In this document: in pieces, positions 28,150-35,448 of the stretch
Position numbering within the stretch: the first letter of the stretch is position 1
Layout of the letters: the number at the start of each line of letters is the position of its first letter
NCBI RefSeq assembly: GCF_900115095.1
Contig: NZ_FOVH01000009.1
Span: 329,748 to 393,747 of the forward strand
Length of the DNA: 64,000 bases
Source: Actinomadura madurae
Lineage (GTDB): Bacteria; Actinomycetota; Actinomycetes; Streptosporangiales; Streptosporangiaceae
Direction of reading: 5' to 3'
The notes under the pieces: model-generated
What the model saw: only the letters and a program-made list of their open reading frames with translations
Told to the model about the DNA's origin: nothing
The model's database searches: none
Made by a program: the position numbers and the translations under genes

Positions 28150-28201
28150 CGAAGGGATCGCGCCGAAGGGATCAGGCGGACAGGATCAGGCGGACAGGAT
28201 C
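28150..28201. repeat. 14-bp tandem repeats spanning the fabI stop
   Basis: Two copies of AGGCGGACAGGATC (28174-28187, 28188-28201) preceded by two related units with GAAGGGATC (28151 and 28165), all with a 14-bp period. The last copy includes the fabI stop (TCA at 28200-28202). Confidence 0.85.
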
Positions 28202-28985
28202 ACGACGGGCCGCCGACGGAGTGCAGGCCGCCGTCGACGTGGACGATCTCCCCCGTCGTGGCGGGGAACCAGTCCGACAGCAGCGCCGCGCACGCGCGGG
28301 CCGTGGGCTCGCTGTCCTTGACGTCCCAGCCGAGCGGGGCCACCTGCGGCCACATGTCCGTCATGCCCTCGAAGCCCGGGATGCTCTTGGCCGCCATCGT
28401 GGCCAGCGGCCCCGCGGCCACCAGGTTCACCCGGATGCCCTGCGGCCCCAGGTACTTGGCCAGGTAGCGGGCGCACGACTCCAGACCGGCCTTCGCCACG
28501 CCCATCCAGTCGTACACCGGCCAGGCCTTGCTGGCGTCGAAGTCCAGCCCGACGACCGAGCCGCCGTCCTTCATCAGCGGCAGGCACGCCATCGTCAGAG
28601 ACTTCAGCGAGTACGCCGAGGTGTGCACGGCGGTCGCCACGTCCTCCCACGGCGTCTCCAGGAAGTTGCCGCCGAGCGCGGTCTGCGGCGCGAAGCCGAT
28701 CGCGTGGACGACGCCGTCCAGGTGGTCGAAGCCGTGGTCGCGCAGGTTCCCGGCGAGCGCGTCCAGCTGGTCGGAGTCGGTCACGTCGAGCTCCAGCACC
28801 GGCGGCGGGGAGTCCGGGCCGGACGGCAGCCGCTTGGCGGTCCGCTGCGTGAGCGTGGGCCGCGGGTAGGCGGTCAGCGCCACCTCCGCGCCCTGCTCCT
28901 GCGCGATCCGCGCGACGTGGAAGCCGATCGAGGCGTCGGTCAGGACGCCGGTGACCAGGATGCGCTTGCCCTCGAGGATTCCCAT
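28200..28985 (-). CDS. fabI: Enoyl-ACP reductase (NADH), InhA/FabI type
   Basis: 261-aa SDR-fold enoyl-[acyl-carrier-protein] reductase, last reductive step of each type II fatty-acid elongation cycle. Cofactor motif TGVLTDASIGFHVARIA, and the Tyr-x6-Lys pair in YDWMGVAKAGLES, matching InhA-like enzymes. The motif HAIGFAPQTALGG is characteristic. Lies 5 bp after fabG, the same order as mabA-inhA of mycobacteria, so the pair forms a fatty-acid elongation operon. Confidence 0.95.
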   Translation of the reverse strand: MGILEGKRILVTGVLTDASIGFHVARIAQEQGAEVALTAYPRPTLTQRTAKRLPSGPDSPPPVLELDVTDSDQLDALAGNLRDHGFDHLDGVVHAIGFAPQTALGGNFLETPWEDVATAVHTSAYSLKSLTMACLPLMKDGGSVVGLDFDASKAWPVYDWMGVAKAGLESCARYLAKYLGPQGIRVNLVAAGPLATMAAKSIPGFEGMTDMWPQVAPLGWDVKDSEPTARACAALLSDWFPATTGEIVHVDGGLHSVGGPS

Positions 28986-28990
28986 GACTG

Positions 28991-29695
28991 TCAGTGCCCC
29001 ATTCCCAGGCCGCCGTCGACCGGGATCACGGCCCCGGTGATGTAGGCGGCGTCCTCCCCGGCCACGAACCGGACGGCCTTGGCGATCTCTTCCGGCTTCG
29101 CGATCCGCCCCAGCGGGATCGCGGCGGTGATGGCCTTCTGCTGGTCCTCGCTCAGCACCGACGTCATGTCGGTGTCGACGAACCCGGGCGCCACCACGTT
29201 CACCGTGATGCCCCGCGACCCGAGCTCGCGGGCCAGCGAGCGCGCGAACCCGACCAGGCCGGCCTTGGACGCGGCGTAGTTGGACTGCCCCGGCGAGCCC
29301 ATCAACCCCACGACCGAGGAGACCAGCACGATCCGCCCGGAGCGCTTGCGCATCATGCCCTTCACGGCGCGCTTGGCCACCCGGAACGAGCCGGTCAGGT
29401 TGGTGTCGAGGACGGAGGTGAACGAGTCCTCGCTCATGATCGCCAGGAGGGTGTCCTTGGTGATCCCGGCGTTGGCGACGACCACCTCCACCGGGCCCTG
29501 CTCGGCCTCCACCTTGGCGAAGGCCGCGTCGACGTCCTCGGCGCTCGTCACGTCGCAGCGGACGCCGAACAGGCCCTCGGGCGGCTCGCCCGACCGGTAG
29601 GTGACCGCGACCGCGTCGCCCGCCGCGGCCAGCTCGCGGGCGATGGCGAGGCCGATGCCCCGGTTACCGCCGGTCACGAGGACAGAGCGACTCAT
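28991..29695 (-). CDS. fabG: 3-oxoacyl-ACP reductase (MabA/FabG type)
   Basis: 234-aa SDR ketoreductase for fatty-acid elongation. NADPH motif TGGNRGIGLAIA, NAGITKDTLL, catalytic Ser in VLVSSVVGLMG, YAASKAG (Tyr-x3-Lys) and C-terminal VDGGLGMGH. The ATG at 29695 is preceded by GAGAGGG; a GTG directly upstream is less well placed. Upstream gene of fabI. Confidence 0.94.
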   Translation of the reverse strand: MSRSVLVTGGNRGIGLAIARELAAAGDAVAVTYRSGEPPEGLFGVRCDVTSAEDVDAAFAKVEAEQGPVEVVVANAGITKDTLLAIMSEDSFTSVLDTNLTGSFRVAKRAVKGMMRKRSGRIVLVSSVVGLMGSPGQSNYAASKAGLVGFARSLARELGSRGITVNVVAPGFVDTDMTSVLSEDQQKAITAAIPLGRIAKPEEIAKAVRFVAGEDAAYITGAVIPVDGGLGMGH

Positions 29696-29734
29696 CACGA
29701 CCCTCTCGTTGTGGTGGTGGGTGACTGCTGCACG

Positions 29735-29762
29735 ACACTAGCGGCCCGGGGCGGGCCGTGAA
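29735..29762 (-). promoter_or_regulatory. Candidate fabG-fabI promoter
   Basis: On the minus strand TTCACG (29757-29762) and TAGTGT (29735-29740) are 16 bp apart, about 40 bp before the fabG start. Reasonable match to a vegetative actinobacterial promoter. Confidence 0.4.
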
Positions 29763-29826
29763 GATGTGCCGAACCGACAAGATCCCCCACCCGGGTTTGT
29801 TCGGGCCCGCGCGGGAGCGCGGAGGG

Positions 29827-29832
29827 TAGGTT
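29827..29832 (+). promoter_or_regulatory. -10 element TAGGTT of tldD, probably leaderless
   Basis: TAGGTT ends 7 nt before the GTG at 29840, which would place transcription start at the initiation codon. This helps choose the tldD start over the upstream TTG at 29831. Confidence 0.35.
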
Positions 29833-29839
29833 GCGGAGG

Positions 29840-31339
29840 GTGCATGACATCGATCCCGCCTTCACCGCGCTGCCGCTACGCGCGCTCGCCGACGCGGCCC
29901 TGTCCCGCGCCAGGGAGCTGGGCGCCGAGCACGCCGACTTCCGCCTGGAGCGCATCCGCAGCCAGACCCTCCGCCTGCACGACGCCGCGCTGGAGACCGC
30001 GCTGGACGAGGACGACGTCGGCCTGTCGGTCCGGGTCGTCAAGGACGGAACCTGGGGCTTCGCCGCCGGCATCGACCTGACGCCCGAGGGCGCGGCGCGC
30101 GCCGCCGCGCAGGCCGTCGAGGTCGCCGGCGTCGCCAGGGCCGTCAACCGCGAGCCCATCGAGCTGGCGCCCGAGCCCGTGCACGGCGAGCGCACCTGGA
30201 TCTCCGCGTACGAGACCGACCCGTTCGACGTGCCGACCACCGAGAAGATCGCGCTGCTGGCCGGGTGGAGCCGCCGGCTGCTCGGCGACGACCGCGTCGA
30301 CCACGTGGACGCGACGCTCCTGCAGGTGAAGGAGAACAAGTTCTTCGCCGACCTCGCCGGGACCGTCACCACCCAGCAGCGGGTCCGCCTGCACCCGGCC
30401 GTGAACGCCGTGGGCCTGGCCGGCGGCCTGTTCGACACGATGCGGACGCTCGCGCCGCCCGCCGGGTACGGGTGGGAGTGGATGTCCGGCGAGCACTGGG
30501 ACTGGGACGGCGAGCTCGCCCGCATCCCGGAGCTGCTCGCCGAGAAGCTCGCGGCCCCGTCGGTCGACCCCGGGGTGTACGACGTCGTCGTCGACCCGTC
30601 CAACCTGTGGCTGACGATCCACGAGTCGATCGGGCACGCCACCGAGCTGGACCGGGCGCTCGGCTACGAGGCCGCCTACGCGGGCACCTCGTTCGCCACG
30701 CCCGACAAGCTCGGGGCGCTGCAGTACGGGTCGAAGGCCATGAACATCACCGGGGACCGGACGGTCGAGCACGGCCTGTCCACCATCGGCTACGACGACG
30801 AGGGCGTGCAGACGCAGTCGTTCGACATCGTCTCCGAGGGGCTGTTCACCGGGTACCAGACGGACCGGCGCATCGCCCGCCTCACCGGCGCCGAGCGCTC
30901 CAACGGCTGCGCGTTCGCGGACGCGCCGTCCAGCATGCCGATCCAGCGGATGGCGAACGTGTCGCTCAAGCCCGCCGAGGGCGGCCCGTCCACCGACGAG
31001 CTGATCTCCGGTGTCGAGCGCGGCATCTACATCGTCGGCGACAAGAGCTGGTCGATCGACATGCAGCGGTACAACTTCCAGTTCACCGGCCAGCGCTTCT
31101 ACCGGATCGAGAACGGGCGCCTCGCCGGGCAGCTCCGCGACGTCGCCTACCAGGCCACCACCACCGACTTCTGGAACTCGATGGAGGCCGTCGGCGGCCC
31201 GCGGACGTACGTGCTCGGCGGCGCGTTCAACTGCGGCAAGGGCCAGCCGGGGCAGGTCGCGCCGGTCAGCCACGGCTGCCCGGCGGCGCTGTTCCGCGGC
31301 GTCAACATCCTCAACGCGCTGAAGGAGGCGGGCCAGTGA
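29840..31339 (+). CDS. tldD: TldD-family metalloprotease
   Basis: 499-aa TldD/PmbA-family protein. The zinc motif HExxxH is at H261-ESIG-H265, with a downstream Cys in FNCGKGQPGQ. With its partner (TldE type) it forms a heterodimeric protease that in E. coli degrades unfolded peptides and matures microcin B17. The partner starts in the 4-bp overlap, so the two are made together. GTG at 29840 is chosen because it gives the family start VHDIDPAFTALPLRAL. No peptide precursor gene is recognised nearby. Confidence 0.92.
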   Translation: MHDIDPAFTALPLRALADAALSRARELGAEHADFRLERIRSQTLRLHDAALETALDEDDVGLSVRVVKDGTWGFAAGIDLTPEGAARAAAQAVEVAGVARAVNREPIELAPEPVHGERTWISAYETDPFDVPTTEKIALLAGWSRRLLGDDRVDHVDATLLQVKENKFFADLAGTVTTQQRVRLHPAVNAVGLAGGLFDTMRTLAPPAGYGWEWMSGEHWDWDGELARIPELLAEKLAAPSVDPGVYDVVVDPSNLWLTIHESIGHATELDRALGYEAAYAGTSFATPDKLGALQYGSKAMNITGDRTVEHGLSTIGYDDEGVQTQSFDIVSEGLFTGYQTDRRIARLTGAERSNGCAFADAPSSMPIQRMANVSLKPAEGGPSTDELISGVERGIYIVGDKSWSIDMQRYNFQFTGQRFYRIENGRLAGQLRDVAYQATTTDFWNSMEAVGGPRTYVLGGAFNCGKGQPGQVAPVSHGCPAALFRGVNILNALKEAGQ

Positions 31340-32721
31340 GCACGATCAGGCCGCAGGAGGCCGTCGAGCGGGCGCTGTCGCTGTCGCGCGCCGACGACTG
31401 CGTCGTCATCGCCGACGAGGCGAGCACCGCGAACCTGCGGTGGGCCGGCAACACCCTCACCACCAACGGCGTCACCCGCTCCAGCCGCCTCACCGTCATC
31501 GCGCTGCGCCGCACCGCCGACGGCGTCGCGGCGGGCGTGGTGTCGCGGTCGGCGGTCGGCGCCGACGGCATCGAGGACCTGGTCCGCGCCGCCGAGGCCG
31601 ACGCCGCCGGCAACGAGCCCGCAGAGGACGCCCGCCCGCTGGTCACCGAGGGGCGGGGCGGCGCGGCGTGGGACGCCGACCCGGCCGAGACCGGCATCGG
31701 CGTGTTCGAGGGGTTCGCGCCCGCGCTCGGCGAGGCGTTCGCCGCCGCGCAGGCCGGCGACCGGCGCCTGTACGGGTTCGCCAACCACGTCCTCACCTCG
31801 ACGTTCCTCGGCACCTCGGCGGGGCTGCGGCTGCGGCACGACCAGCCGTCCGGGCTGCTGGAGCTGAACGCCAAGGGCGCGGGCGGCTCGGCGTGGGCGG
31901 GCGTCGGCACCCGCGACTTCACCGACGTCGACGTCCCCGCCCTCACCGGCGACCTCGCCCGGCGGCTGCAGTGGGGGGAGCGGCGCGTGGACCTGCCCGC
32001 AGGGCGCTACGAGACGATCCTGCCGCCGTCCGCCGTCGCGGACCTGATGATCTACCTGTACTGGTCGGCGGGCGCGCAGGACGCGCACGACGGCCGGACG
32101 GTGTTCAGCGCCCCCGGCGGCGGCACCCGCGTCGGGGAGAAGATCGCGAACCTGCCCGTCACGCTGTCCAGCGACCCGGCCGCGCCCGGCATGGAGTGCG
32201 CCCCGTTCGTCATCGCGCCCTTCTCCGACCGCGACTCGTCGATGTTCGACAACGGGCTGCCGCTGCAGGCCACCGACTGGATCGGCGACGGGACGCTCAA
32301 GGCGCTCACCCAGACCCGGCACTCGGCCGAGCGCACCGGCCTGCCGGTGACCCCGGCCGTCGACAACCTGGCGATGAGGGGGCCGGACGGCGGCGCCTCC
32401 CTGGAGGAGATGGTCGCCCGGACCGAGCGCGGGCTGCTGCTGACCTGCCTCTGGTACATCCGCGAGGTCGACCCGCAGAGCCTGCTGCTGACCGGCCTCA
32501 CCCGCGACGGCGTCTACCTCGTCGAGGACGGCGAGGTCGTCGGGGCGGTGAACAACTTCCGGTTCAACGAGAGCCCCGTCGACCTGCTGTCGCGGCTCGC
32601 CGAGATCGGCGCGACCGTGCCGACGCTGCCGCGCGAGTGGTCGGACTACTTCACCCGGGCCGCCATGCCGCCGGTCAGGGTGGGCGACTTCAACATGTCG
32701 ACGGTGTCGCAGGCGTCCTGA
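31336..32721 (+). CDS. TldE/PmbA-family protein (TldD partner)
   Basis: 461 aa, the non-catalytic partner of TldD: same fold but no HExxxH; the corresponding section reads ILPPSAVADLMIYLYWS. GTG at 31336 overlaps the tldD stop (GTGA) and has AAGGAGG 7 nt upstream. The overlap indicates stoichiometric production. Followed by a strong terminator hairpin. Confidence 0.92.
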   Translation: MSTIRPQEAVERALSLSRADDCVVIADEASTANLRWAGNTLTTNGVTRSSRLTVIALRRTADGVAAGVVSRSAVGADGIEDLVRAAEADAAGNEPAEDARPLVTEGRGGAAWDADPAETGIGVFEGFAPALGEAFAAAQAGDRRLYGFANHVLTSTFLGTSAGLRLRHDQPSGLLELNAKGAGGSAWAGVGTRDFTDVDVPALTGDLARRLQWGERRVDLPAGRYETILPPSAVADLMIYLYWSAGAQDAHDGRTVFSAPGGGTRVGEKIANLPVTLSSDPAAPGMECAPFVIAPFSDRDSSMFDNGLPLQATDWIGDGTLKALTQTRHSAERTGLPVTPAVDNLAMRGPDGGASLEEMVARTERGLLLTCLWYIREVDPQSLLLTGLTRDGVYLVEDGEVVGAVNNFRFNESPVDLLSRLAEIGATVPTLPREWSDYFTRAAMPPVRVGDFNMSTVSQAS

Positions 32722-32738
32722 CGTCCCGGGCCCGCCCG

Positions 32739-32774
32739 TCCGAGGCCCGCCCCGCGGCAGGGGCGGGCCTCGGA
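32739..32774. terminator. Bidirectional hairpin between tldE and dodecin
   Basis: Perfect 15-bp stem TCCGAGGCCCGCCCC / GGGGCGGGCCTCGGA with 6-nt loop GCGGCA, placed between two convergent genes. No T tract, as often in high-GC actinobacteria. Confidence 0.7.
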
Positions 32775-32819
32775 CGCGAGGGGACCCGCCCGCGCCCTCG
32801 CCGAGCAGCCGGGCCGCGG

Positions 32820-33032
32820 TCAGGCGTCCTCCAGGCGGAAGCCGACCTTCATCGTGACCTGGATGTGGGCGACCTCGCCGTCCTGGATGTTCCCGCGGAC
32901 CTCGGTCACCTCGAACCAGTCCAGGTGCCGCAGCGTCTGCGAGGCGCGCCGGACGCCGTTGCGGATCGCGGCCTCGACGGACTCCGGCGACGTCCCGACG
33001 ATCTCCGTTACCCGGTACGTGCGATCGGTCAT
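32820..33032 (-). CDS. Dodecin (flavin storage/buffer protein)
   Basis: 70-aa dodecin. The sequence TYRVTEIVGTSPESVEAAI, then LDWFEVTEVRG with the Trp that stacks on the isoalloxazine ring, and the terminal strand VTMKVGFRLED are diagnostic. Dodecins assemble as hollow dodecamers that bind riboflavin or FMN and limit light-driven damage. ATG at 33032 follows GGGAGGAACAG. Monocistronic, convergent with tldE. Confidence 0.95.
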   Translation of the reverse strand: MTDRTYRVTEIVGTSPESVEAAIRNGVRRASQTLRHLDWFEVTEVRGNIQDGEVAHIQVTMKVGFRLEDA

Positions 33033-33134
33033 CTGTTCCTCCCATTGTTTCGACCCTGCGGCGAAGTTCCGGCCCGTTTCCGAGGTTTGACCCGTACCGC
33101 CGTCGCAGGCCGGCCCCCTTGGGCTTACCGTGGA

Positions 33135-33473
33135 ATGGTGAAGGTCAATCACCGTCACCACCGGGAGCCGGCGGTCTACACGGTCACCGACGCCCCCCGC
33201 CCCATGTCGGAGGACATCGGCAACCGCCAGCGGCGCTACCTGATCTCCATGGGAGTCCGCACGGCCTGCTTCCTGGGGGCGGTGGCGGCCGCCGTGGCCG
33301 GCGCTCCGTGGTGGCTGGCGCTGCTCATGGTGGTGGGGGCCGCCGTGCTGCCCTACGTGGCGGTCATCTTCGCCAACGGCGGGCGCGAGCCGACCGCGTC
33401 CGCGGCCTTCGACGACCCCGCGCGCCGGGCACAGAAGCCGGTTTCCGGACAGCGACCGGAAATCCGGTCGTGA
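33135..33473 (+). CDS. DUF3099-family membrane protein
   Basis: 112 aa. The N-terminal segment HRREPAVYTVTDAPRPMSED and the RRRYLISMGVRTACF-like region identify the DUF3099 family, which is confined to actinobacteria. Two predicted helices at about 47-64 and 67-83, basic N-terminus. Function unknown. The 6C-like RNA starts about 45 bp after its stop. Confidence 0.88.
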   Translation: MVKVNHRHHREPAVYTVTDAPRPMSEDIGNRQRRYLISMGVRTACFLGAVAAAVAGAPWWLALLMVVGAAVLPYVAVIFANGGREPTASAAFDDPARRAQKPVSGQRPEIRS

Positions 33474-33506
33474 CATTCTCTTGACTAACCGCGGGGGGTT
33501 TCGGTG

Positions 33507-33512
33507 TACGAT
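33507..33512 (+). promoter_or_regulatory. -10 element TACGAT of the small-RNA promoter
   Basis: TACGAT lies 7 nt before the first stem of the C-loop RNA. A TTGACT at 33481-33486 is 20 bp upstream, a long spacer, so the true -35 may be weak or an activator may help. Confidence 0.5.
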
Positions 33513-33518
33513 TTGTAC

Positions 33519-33630
33519 CGGCGCTCTGGTCCCCCGTCGGAGCGCCCGTGCCGGTGTTCCGGGCCCCCGTCGGAACACCGATGATGCGGCGCCGGGTGGA
33601 TTGCCCCCGTATCCACCCGGCGCCGCTTTT
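33519..33630 (+). ncRNA. 6C-like actinobacterial small RNA
   Basis: About 112 nt made of three consecutive hairpins: 33520-33546 (GGCGCTC stem), 33552-33580 (CGGTGTTCC stem) and 33586-33626 (perfect 16-bp stem) followed by TTTT at 33627-33630. All three loops carry the same CCCCCGT run. C-rich loops on two hairpins plus a terminator are the hallmark of the actinobacterial 6C RNA family, whose loops can pair with G-rich ribosome binding sites. Here the run is five C and a third C-loop sits in the terminator. A promoter-like TACGAT immediately precedes it. The assignment rests on structure and motif, not on a covariance search. Confidence 0.75.
33586..33630 (+). terminator. Intrinsic terminator of the small RNA
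   Basis: 16-bp perfect stem (33586-33601 with 33611-33626), loop TGCCCCCGT, then TTTTC. The most canonical rho-independent terminator in the window. Confidence 0.85.
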
Positions 33631-33935
33631 CAATGTCCGGGCACGTGGCAGAGGCTCCACGGAGCCGCGGACGCCCTCTCCGTGACCCGCGCCTGACCCT
33701 CCACCGGGAGGCAGGCACATCCTGGCGAGAAAGCAAGCCCTCGGCCGTGGCCTGGTCCGGCCACGGCCCGAAACCGGGTCACTCCGAACCTTTCGCCTCC
33801 GAATCCGTGCGGGGGCGCGGTGTTCCCGGCCGGACACCCTCCGTCAGAACCTCCCGGCCACGACCGATCCGATCCGGGACGCGCTGCGTACTGCTGTGCG
33901 GTGACAACCATCCCCCGCGCCAGAGGGGAGGTCCC
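33631..33935. other. Intergenic region upstream of pseudokinase
   Basis: About 305 bases with no recognisable gene, repeat or clear promoter pair. The frame of the following gene stays open through it, but its translation has no family character. Promoter for the pseudokinase expected near 33880-33920. Confidence 0.4.
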
Positions 33936-35267
33936 GTGGAACCGGGATTCCGGCTGGAGGACCGCTACCGCATGGAGCACCGCGTCGGCCGGCGCGGTCC
34001 GGCCCAGGTGTGGCGCGCGCACGACGAGCTGCTCGCCCGCGGCGTCGCGGTGACGCTCGTCGGCGTCCCGCACGGCCGGCGGCGGACGCGGCGGCGCCTG
34101 CGCGACGCGGCCCGCGCCGCGGCGGCCCTCACCCATCCGGGCATCGTGACCACCTACGACTACGGGGAGGCCGAGGGCTCCGGCGGCGACGCGCTGACCT
34201 ACGTCGTGACCGAGTACCTGAACGGCGAGTCGCTGACGGCCCGCCTCGCGCGCGGCCTGCCCGGCCCCCAGGAGGCGGCCGGCGTGTGCGCGCAGATCGC
34301 CGACGCCCTCGCCGCCGTCCACGCCTGCGGGGTCGTCCACGGCGATCTGAGGGCCGGGCAGGTGTTCCTCGCCGCGGGCGGCGTGAAGCTCCTCGGCCTC
34401 GGCGTCGCCGGCCCGGCCGCGGACGCCGCGGACGAGGGCGCCGCGGAGGCGTCGCAGGGCCGGGAGGGGCCGGACGCGGAGGCGGGGCAGGCCGCGGACG
34501 TGCTGGCGCTGGGCGCGATCCTGGCGGCGTGCCTGCCCGAGACGGCGGACGGGGAGCCGGACGGCGCGGTGGCGGAACTGGCCGAGCTCGCGGCCCGGTG
34601 CCGCTCCGCCGATCCCGCCGCGCGGCCGCCGGCCGCCGAGGTGGCGCGCACGCTGGCGGCGCATGCCGGTGAGACGGCCGTCCTCCCCCTCCCCGCCGGC
34701 GCCGCGGACGCGGCGGAAGCAGCGGGCGCCGGGCAGCGGGCGCCCGTCCGGCGCAGGCCGGGAGGCGCCCGGCGCGCGGGCGTGCTCGGCGCCGCCGCGG
34801 CGGCGCTGGCGCTCGCGCTCGTCCCGCTGGCCGTGACCATGTCCGCGCTGCCGGACCCGGCGGCGGGCGGCGTCACCCTGCCCGTGCCGCCGCGCCCGTC
34901 CGCCGAGGGCCCGTCCGGCTCGGCGCGGGACCCGGGCGCGCCGCCGGGACCGCCGACCCGGCGGGCGAGCCCGGCGGTCCCGGCGGCGGACGCGCGCACG
35001 GCGGCGGTGGGCGCCCTCACCCGGCTGCGCCGCGCGATCGACGTGGGGATCGCGCTCGGGGAGGTCGGGCCGCGGTTCGGCTCCGAGCTGGCCACCGAGG
35101 TCACCACGCTGCTCAACGAGGTGGACCAGGGCCGGCCGGTGGACCTCGGGCGGCGGGTGGCGCGGCTGCGCGCGGCCTTGGACGGGCGGACGGCGGACGA
35201 GGTGTCCCCGGCGCGCGCCGCCGGATTGGCCGCTCTGCTCGCCGAGGTGCCCGTCCCGCCCTCCTGA
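33936..35267 (+). CDS. Membrane pseudokinase (Ser/Thr kinase fold, catalytic residues lost)
   Basis: 443 aa. The PknB-like fold is recognisable in RYRMEHRVGRRGPAQVWRAHD, LTHPGIVTTYDYGE, VTEYLNGESL and ALAAVHACGVVHGDLR, but catalytic residues are missing: VAVT at 37-40 lacks the ATP-binding Lys; the catalytic loop is H135-G-D-L-R with Gln142 in place of the metal Asn; and DFG is replaced by GLG at 154-156. A transmembrane helix at about 283-307 leads to an extracellular Pro-rich spacer and a helical C-terminal domain of about 90 residues. GTG at 33936 has GAGGGGAGG upstream. Probably a scaffold or sensor. A VWA membrane protein follows 181 bp downstream. Confidence 0.85.
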   Translation: MEPGFRLEDRYRMEHRVGRRGPAQVWRAHDELLARGVAVTLVGVPHGRRRTRRRLRDAARAAAALTHPGIVTTYDYGEAEGSGGDALTYVVTEYLNGESLTARLARGLPGPQEAAGVCAQIADALAAVHACGVVHGDLRAGQVFLAAGGVKLLGLGVAGPAADAADEGAAEASQGREGPDAEAGQAADVLALGAILAACLPETADGEPDGAVAELAELAARCRSADPAARPPAAEVARTLAAHAGETAVLPLPAGAADAAEAAGAGQRAPVRRRPGGARRAGVLGAAAAALALALVPLAVTMSALPDPAAGGVTLPVPPRPSAEGPSGSARDPGAPPGPPTRRASPAVPAADARTAAVGALTRLRRAIDVGIALGEVGPRFGSELATEVTTLLNEVDQGRPVDLGRRVARLRAALDGRTADEVSPARAAGLAALLAEVPVPPS

Positions 35268-35346
35268 CCGCTTCCGATCCAGTCCGGACCCGCCGAAACC
35301 CTTGACGGAAGACGCCGATGAGACGAACATCACACCTGGCCCCGCC

Positions 35347-35369
35347 GAGACAGATCATTGATGTGTCTC
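35347..35369. promoter_or_regulatory. Inverted repeat upstream of VWA protein
   Basis: GAGACA-N11-TGTCTC, a perfect 6-bp dyad in an AT-richer patch 80 bp before the VWA gene. Candidate operator; no regulator known. Confidence 0.3.
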
Positions 35370-35448
35370 ACCCGCGGGCCGTCGAGACATGGCGCGACGC
35401 GGCCCGGCGCCCCGCCCGTCCGGGCCGCCCGGGAAACGGAGAACGGCG

